From contig JAWPGT010000054.1 of the NCBI GenBank assembly GCA_034638255.1, forward strand, positions 1 through 64,000: 64,000 bases of DNA, written 5' to 3'. A model generated the notes under the pieces. It made no database searches, was not told the DNA's origin, and saw only the letters and a list, made by a program, of their open reading frames with translations. Within the stretch, counting starts at the first letter, position 1, and each line of letters opens with the position of its first letter. Positions 59,730 through 64,000 of this stretch are shown here, in pieces. The DNA comes from Coprinus comatus. Its lineage: Eukaryota; Basidiomycota; Agaricomycetes; Agaricales; Agaricaceae. A program made the translations under genes and the position numbers.

Positions 59730-61207
59730 TCAGAAGTCGTAATCTTCTTGTATTCTCTCGGGTGCGAATACTTCAGGGCTCATATAGACGGACAGTTGAG
59801 GACCACCTTTACGGATACAACATCCGACATATGTATGGATACCAGTACGACTGTAGAGATCACGATGAGGGCTGAGGGTACCAGTTAGCTTTGAGTTAAT
59901 AACCAAGATAAACATTGAAATACTCACAACATAGTCTGCAAATCGTGCTTGTACCGTGACGACAATTCTGGATTTGTCTCGGCATAGAATTCAGAGATGG
60001 CGTCCGCAATCGCACCGTCACTGCGACAGTATTGACGAACAGGGAAGTAGACCTTGGGCCAGACCTTGTTGGTTCCCATCTTCATCTCAAAATAGATAAG
60101 GAATCCATGAGCGGGTCGTCGGGGTCGAGTTAGTTCGATGTTCTCTTCAGGTCCAACACCGGGAAAGAAAGCAGCCCACATCCGCTCGAGAAGGTTTATT
60201 GTTTGTGTTGTGAGTAGTTCATCGTCAAGCGCGCCACCCAAACGGACAACGTCGCAGACTTCTTTGAGTGTTGTGACATCGCAGCGGAAGTAGACCTTGA
60301 ATCGATTTTTCTCGTTTGATACACCGTCTACGGCAATCATGTCGGGTACGTAGCGAGCTCTATCAGGGATGCTACTGATATAATCCATTATCTGTGACCA
60401 CGGTGTCGAAAGTCCTAAGCGCGAAATACATTCCGTGATGAGGTCGTCGGTCTCAACACCTTCCGCAGATGCGCGAAGGTGAGGAAGAAAATAGAATTTC
60501 CCGACAATAGAATCTTTTGTAAAGTCCGCCCCTGAGAATGTAAATTAGATACGAGTGACAAACATATGATAAAGAATAACATACCATGGAAGAATTGTGA
60601 TGGGTGCTTTTCTCCATAAGCTGTGAGGTCATCGACAACCAAGGTCTCCCGGCAAATATCTGTCCACTCTAAAGATGTTGAAGCAGCACGCTTCCAGGAG
60701 CGGAGTTTTTGGAGTTCTGACATCCAGTCTTCGGATGGACTGGGTGTGCCATTGAGTGCGTCGAGAGGTTCCATTGCGAAACGAATAGACTGTGATCCAT
60801 CGTGGTCGATAGCCCAGATGAGCTCTACAGGTGTGTGATCATCCGAGAAGAAGGTGCATGGAGTCTTTCCGAGCTCCTGGAAGTCGACAGGGGTCGGACC
60901 TAACTGCGGAATGATTGCACGGTCGAAGTACCTCATGAAGTCGACTTGTGATTGCAGAGGATATGATACGCGTTCGAAAAGGTATAGCAGTACTCGGCCA
61001 ATCTCAGCATACCAGTATCTGTTCCGGGGCACTGTGCTACTACACTGGATCCGAGGATTTGGTTAGCGGGGCCGAGGTTGAAGTAAGAATTACACTCACG
61101 GTGAATAGAGACTGTTCTCCGAGGTATAGACCGGGAAGCGGACCTGTAATTTGATCCTCTCGCTTAGCAACTAGTGCGTTTGTTTCTTTGTCGAAGTAGA
61201 TAGCCAT
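59730..61207 (-). CDS. DMATS-type aromatic prenyltransferase, 437 aa
   Basis: Four exons (61207-61100, 61044-60585, 60531-59928, 59871-59730) splice in phase to 437 codons, the usual size for the ABBA-fold dimethylallyltryptophan synthase family. Recognisable parts include YWYAEIGRVLLYLFERVSYP, PVELIWAIDHDGSQSIRFAMEPLD, GKFYFLPHLRAS, RFKVYFRCDV, the KVYFPVRQY strand and the C-terminal FPHRDLYSRTGIHTYVGCC. These enzymes transfer a dimethylallyl group from DMAPP to indole or other aromatic acceptors and need no DDxxD motif. Some substrate-binding Arg, Lys and Tyr positions are present (R in SIRF, K in KVYF, Y in VYF), but acceptor specificity cannot be read. No NRPS, P450 or other pathway gene was found within the window. 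No break was found. Confidence 0.9.
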
Positions 61208-61250
61208 GGTGAAGTGGGATGATGAGTGTTAACATGCTGGACTGGGCCAC

Positions 61251-61258
61251 CTTTTATA
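61251..61258 (-). promoter_or_regulatory. TATA box of the prenyltransferase gene
   Basis: TATAAAAG on the minus strand, 44-51 bp upstream of ATG 61207. The match is perfect to the Pol II consensus, suggesting a regulated, TATA-dependent promoter. Confidence 0.7.
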
Positions 61259-64000
61259 TCGGCCAGAAGGATGAAGGGACGCCTTTGTACAAGACACGGA
61301 CTGTAAGTTAATCTCACGTCAAACACACCAAGGACACAAATATGGAGCCACATACAGAGAGTCCAGATTATGGTTTCAACAAGCCTATCACACTCCCGAC
61401 CAATACCTCCGAATTGCATGGCGTAAGATGAGATCTACGGATAGAATACTACGAGATTTCAAGGCCCTGGCTTGACCCTAGCCATGAGAGAAGCGTGTAC
61501 GAGCAAGAGTTGGACGGACGAGATTGGATCTACAAAGGGCAATTTCCAACTGTTGATTTGGTCACTGACCCTGCCCATCAACACTATTCCACCGAAATTA
61601 AGTGGTACCAAGTCACTGCGTTCAGACAACACGTGTCATCTGCATAGAAAGCCATTCCATGAAGCGCTGGCATCATAGACAGCCGGATACATTCATCTGC
61701 ATGACGGTTACCTAGTATTCTAGCACGAAAACACAGAACTGTGGAGGAAATGCTGCGTCAATGGACCGTGAGAGTATTCGGCTTTCCAGCCTAAAACGGA
61801 AATCAGGATGGAACATTCTCCCAAGAGTAAATCGTTAATTCTGCACGATCCATCTGCTGTCGATTCAGAATCGATCCATACTCATAGATTGATACCGTTG
61901 ATCGCTCAGGGTAAATAGACCGACGGACGACCATTTTCCTAGCTTAGCAACGTGACCTGAGGTGACCTGGGTGCCCGGATTTCCAGATCATATATCAATG
62001 TGGTGGGAAGTTGATGGGATATATACGGCAGTAAGTCGAAATTCCGAAACTTGCATAAAAAAAGGAGGAAGAGTAATAATCATAAATATTACTCAGAAAA
62101 GGGAAAGAAGACTCGTGGTACCTGAGGGAAAGACTTGAATAATGTATGTTTAGACTCGGTTTAGACTATGTTATATGCTTGCCGAGTTGCTCAAGCGAGT
62201 GATAAAATACACGCAAGCGAGTTGCGAAGCGATACGGACCGGCCGTTGACTTTTCCCAGTTCCCAAGTTTCACACAGAGGGTGGTAGTACCATGGGCGTG
62301 ATCAGAAGTAAATCAGAACAGGGACAACATAAATGCGAAGAAAATATACCATACACCGTATAGATGTCGGACTAATTCGTAAATCCCAATGCCACGTTGT
62401 ACTCAGCCAGGTGAGATCCCCGATACACATAAGATATCTATGGTCTCTGGCATCTGGATCAAAGGGAAGACAACGTATACATACCAGTACTTGCACATGG
62501 ACGAACCTGTAGGTGTTGCGTAAGTGAGGGTTCTCAATCACTTGTGAAACACAGAAAATAGATCCCCTTATTTCTTGGGCAATATATTTGTTTCCAAAGA
62601 CTTTCAAACCTTAGAAAAAAAAGATCTGCTTCCGATCACGTGTATTTTCCACTGTAGGGTCACCATCACCTCTATTTCTCATTACGAGACGAGTATGAAT
62701 CAGTGCCGCACTGGAATCTGTCCGAAATCAACGTCTCGCGCTGATGTGCGAATGTGTCTGAAAGGAATTTAGTAACAATGAATAATAATACCACTCCTAC
62801 GAAGGTACGAGCAAGCACCGCCGGCTCTAAAAAGCAGATCAAATATAATCATAATCCCAGGGGCATACAACTTGCTTCTCAGGCTGTTGTTGCGCAGGAC
62901 ACGGCCTTTGCTTCTAGTTAAGAGCTCTCCCCAGCACTCGTTATATTCTCAACATCCAGGAACTCTTAAGCGAGTTTGAAGTGTCAAGTCTGCAGCAACT
63001 TGAAAGTCGGACCTCGTATCCGAAAGCTTATTGTCATGCACAAGTGATCCTTATGTGATCCGTACAATGTTTCCCAGTCAACTCAGACGCACGCGACTAT
63101 GGGTATAGAATGCTCCTTGATGCAATTCAGGCTTTGGAGCTCAAAATGACTTTCGGAAAGACGGATAAACCATTACTACGGCATGAGTTAACAACCTGTA
63201 AATAACCCCTGGCAGAGAGTTATTTTTTCACACCAACATTTTTTCCTGGAGCAGAGGCATACGAGCTTATGATATATTATCAGATATGTGACATTTGTCG
63301 GAAATATTTATGTGTCAGAACTGAAGCGATGACAAATGAAGGGTACGATAGTTCCAGGAAAATCCACTGTTCCTGACTTGGAGCTCATTAATCATGAGAA
63401 ATAATTAATTCAGAAAAGCCTCAGATACTACAGCGTAGCCTTAGTATCTTACTTTCTATCTTTGAGTGTTAACGAGTATCCTCAAATGTATTCTTCACTA
63501 ATAAACCATAAGTGTATTAATAAGTAATATAAATTATTTCTACTCGGTGTCCGGCACTTAGACTATGGGGAGATAGTCGCACATAATGATACGCAAAAAT
63601 GCGAAAACGTTTCGTTAGAGAACATGTTCCTTCATCAATCACTTGCCGCCGTATGCCCATAAAGATAAGCCATGTTGCTGATGGGAGTTTCTCTAATTTG
63701 ATATGGTGATCACTGAGCCCTGTAGCTGACATGCGTGTATTCAAAGGACGGGGAACTTGCGCTTCTTCTGACATGATGTTACATTATTAGTCAATGTGTT
63801 CATATAAATGTGTTCATATATCTAGTCGAAGGTTAACTTCTATTTCTCTATTAATATACTATTACTATGCCCTGGTTGTACCCGAACCATTGGAGTCTCG
63901 TATCTCGATGTGCCAGACTATAATAATCAAGTAGACTCTGGGGAAAAACTTATTATTAATAAACCATAATCTCTACAGTATCAAACTATTTATCTTGTGT
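61259..64000. other. Unassigned region, 2.7 kb
   Basis: Two minus-strand open frames (62607-62302 with FGNKYIAQEIRGSIFCVSQV; 63774-63517 beginning MSEEAQVPRPLNTRMSATGL) could be exons, but neither matches a family I know and no spliced model could be built. A gene continuing beyond 64000 is possible. Confidence 0.4.

Overview
This window is filamentous-fungal nuclear DNA, most likely from an Agaricomycete (mushroom-forming, wood- or litter-decaying Basidiomycota). The evidence is dense 50-70 bp GT-AG introns, DUF6533-type membrane proteins, a KDZ (Kyakuja-Dileera-Zisupton) DNA transposon, a Ty1/copia element, secreted GH13 amylases and a multi-intron laccase. No prokaryotic features, CRISPR arrays or operons are present. 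Exon boundaries were read by hand and checked for phase where stated.

Layout. 1-672: C-terminal end of a CNNM/Mam3-type (DUF21-CBS) protein. 1876-16742: a DUF6533 membrane-protein gene (copy A) split by a nested insertion. The outer insert is an old ~2 kb TIR element (2540-15735) carrying a ~168 bp tandem repeat. Inside it sits an 11,190 bp KDZ transposon (4512-15701) with ~0.8 kb terminal inverted repeats and a perfect 8 bp target duplication. The KDZ element carries a transposase, a protein with RNase H1-type hybrid-binding-like repeats, and a third protein whose C-terminal half is an array of near-equal symmetric exons. 17390-19057: intact DUF6533 copy B in opposite orientation. 20100-20900: decayed coding remnants. 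21549-27863: a complete but dead copia retrotransposon (5 bp TSD, self-primed by an internal initiator-tRNA match, four nonsense codons, mutated reverse-transcriptase active site).

29006-34255: two tandem alpha-amylase genes with identical exon layout; only the first keeps a CBM20 starch-binding domain. 34908-43261: a housekeeping and decay block containing a tRNA-Glu pseudogene, a PEBP-family gene, U6 snRNA, a poly-A-tailed retro-insertion, a mitochondrial-type protein, tRNA-Glu(CUC), a ChaC-type gamma-glutamylcyclotransferase, and an intact 14-exon laccase (520 aa). 45996-53033: one very large gene on the minus strand for a ~2190-residue disordered, Ser-rich protein with several KEN motifs. 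53034-59729: gene-poor DNA holding a 657 bp TIR element. 59730-61207: an intact 437-aa DMATS-type aromatic prenyltransferase with a good TATA box. 61208-64000: no gene recognised.

Functionally, the amylases and laccase fit extracellular starch and lignin/phenol processing, and the prenyltransferase fits specialised metabolism. The strongest discovery material is the KDZ element: precise ends, a three-gene cargo, a tandem exon-intron array and an unusual three-repeat accessory protein.
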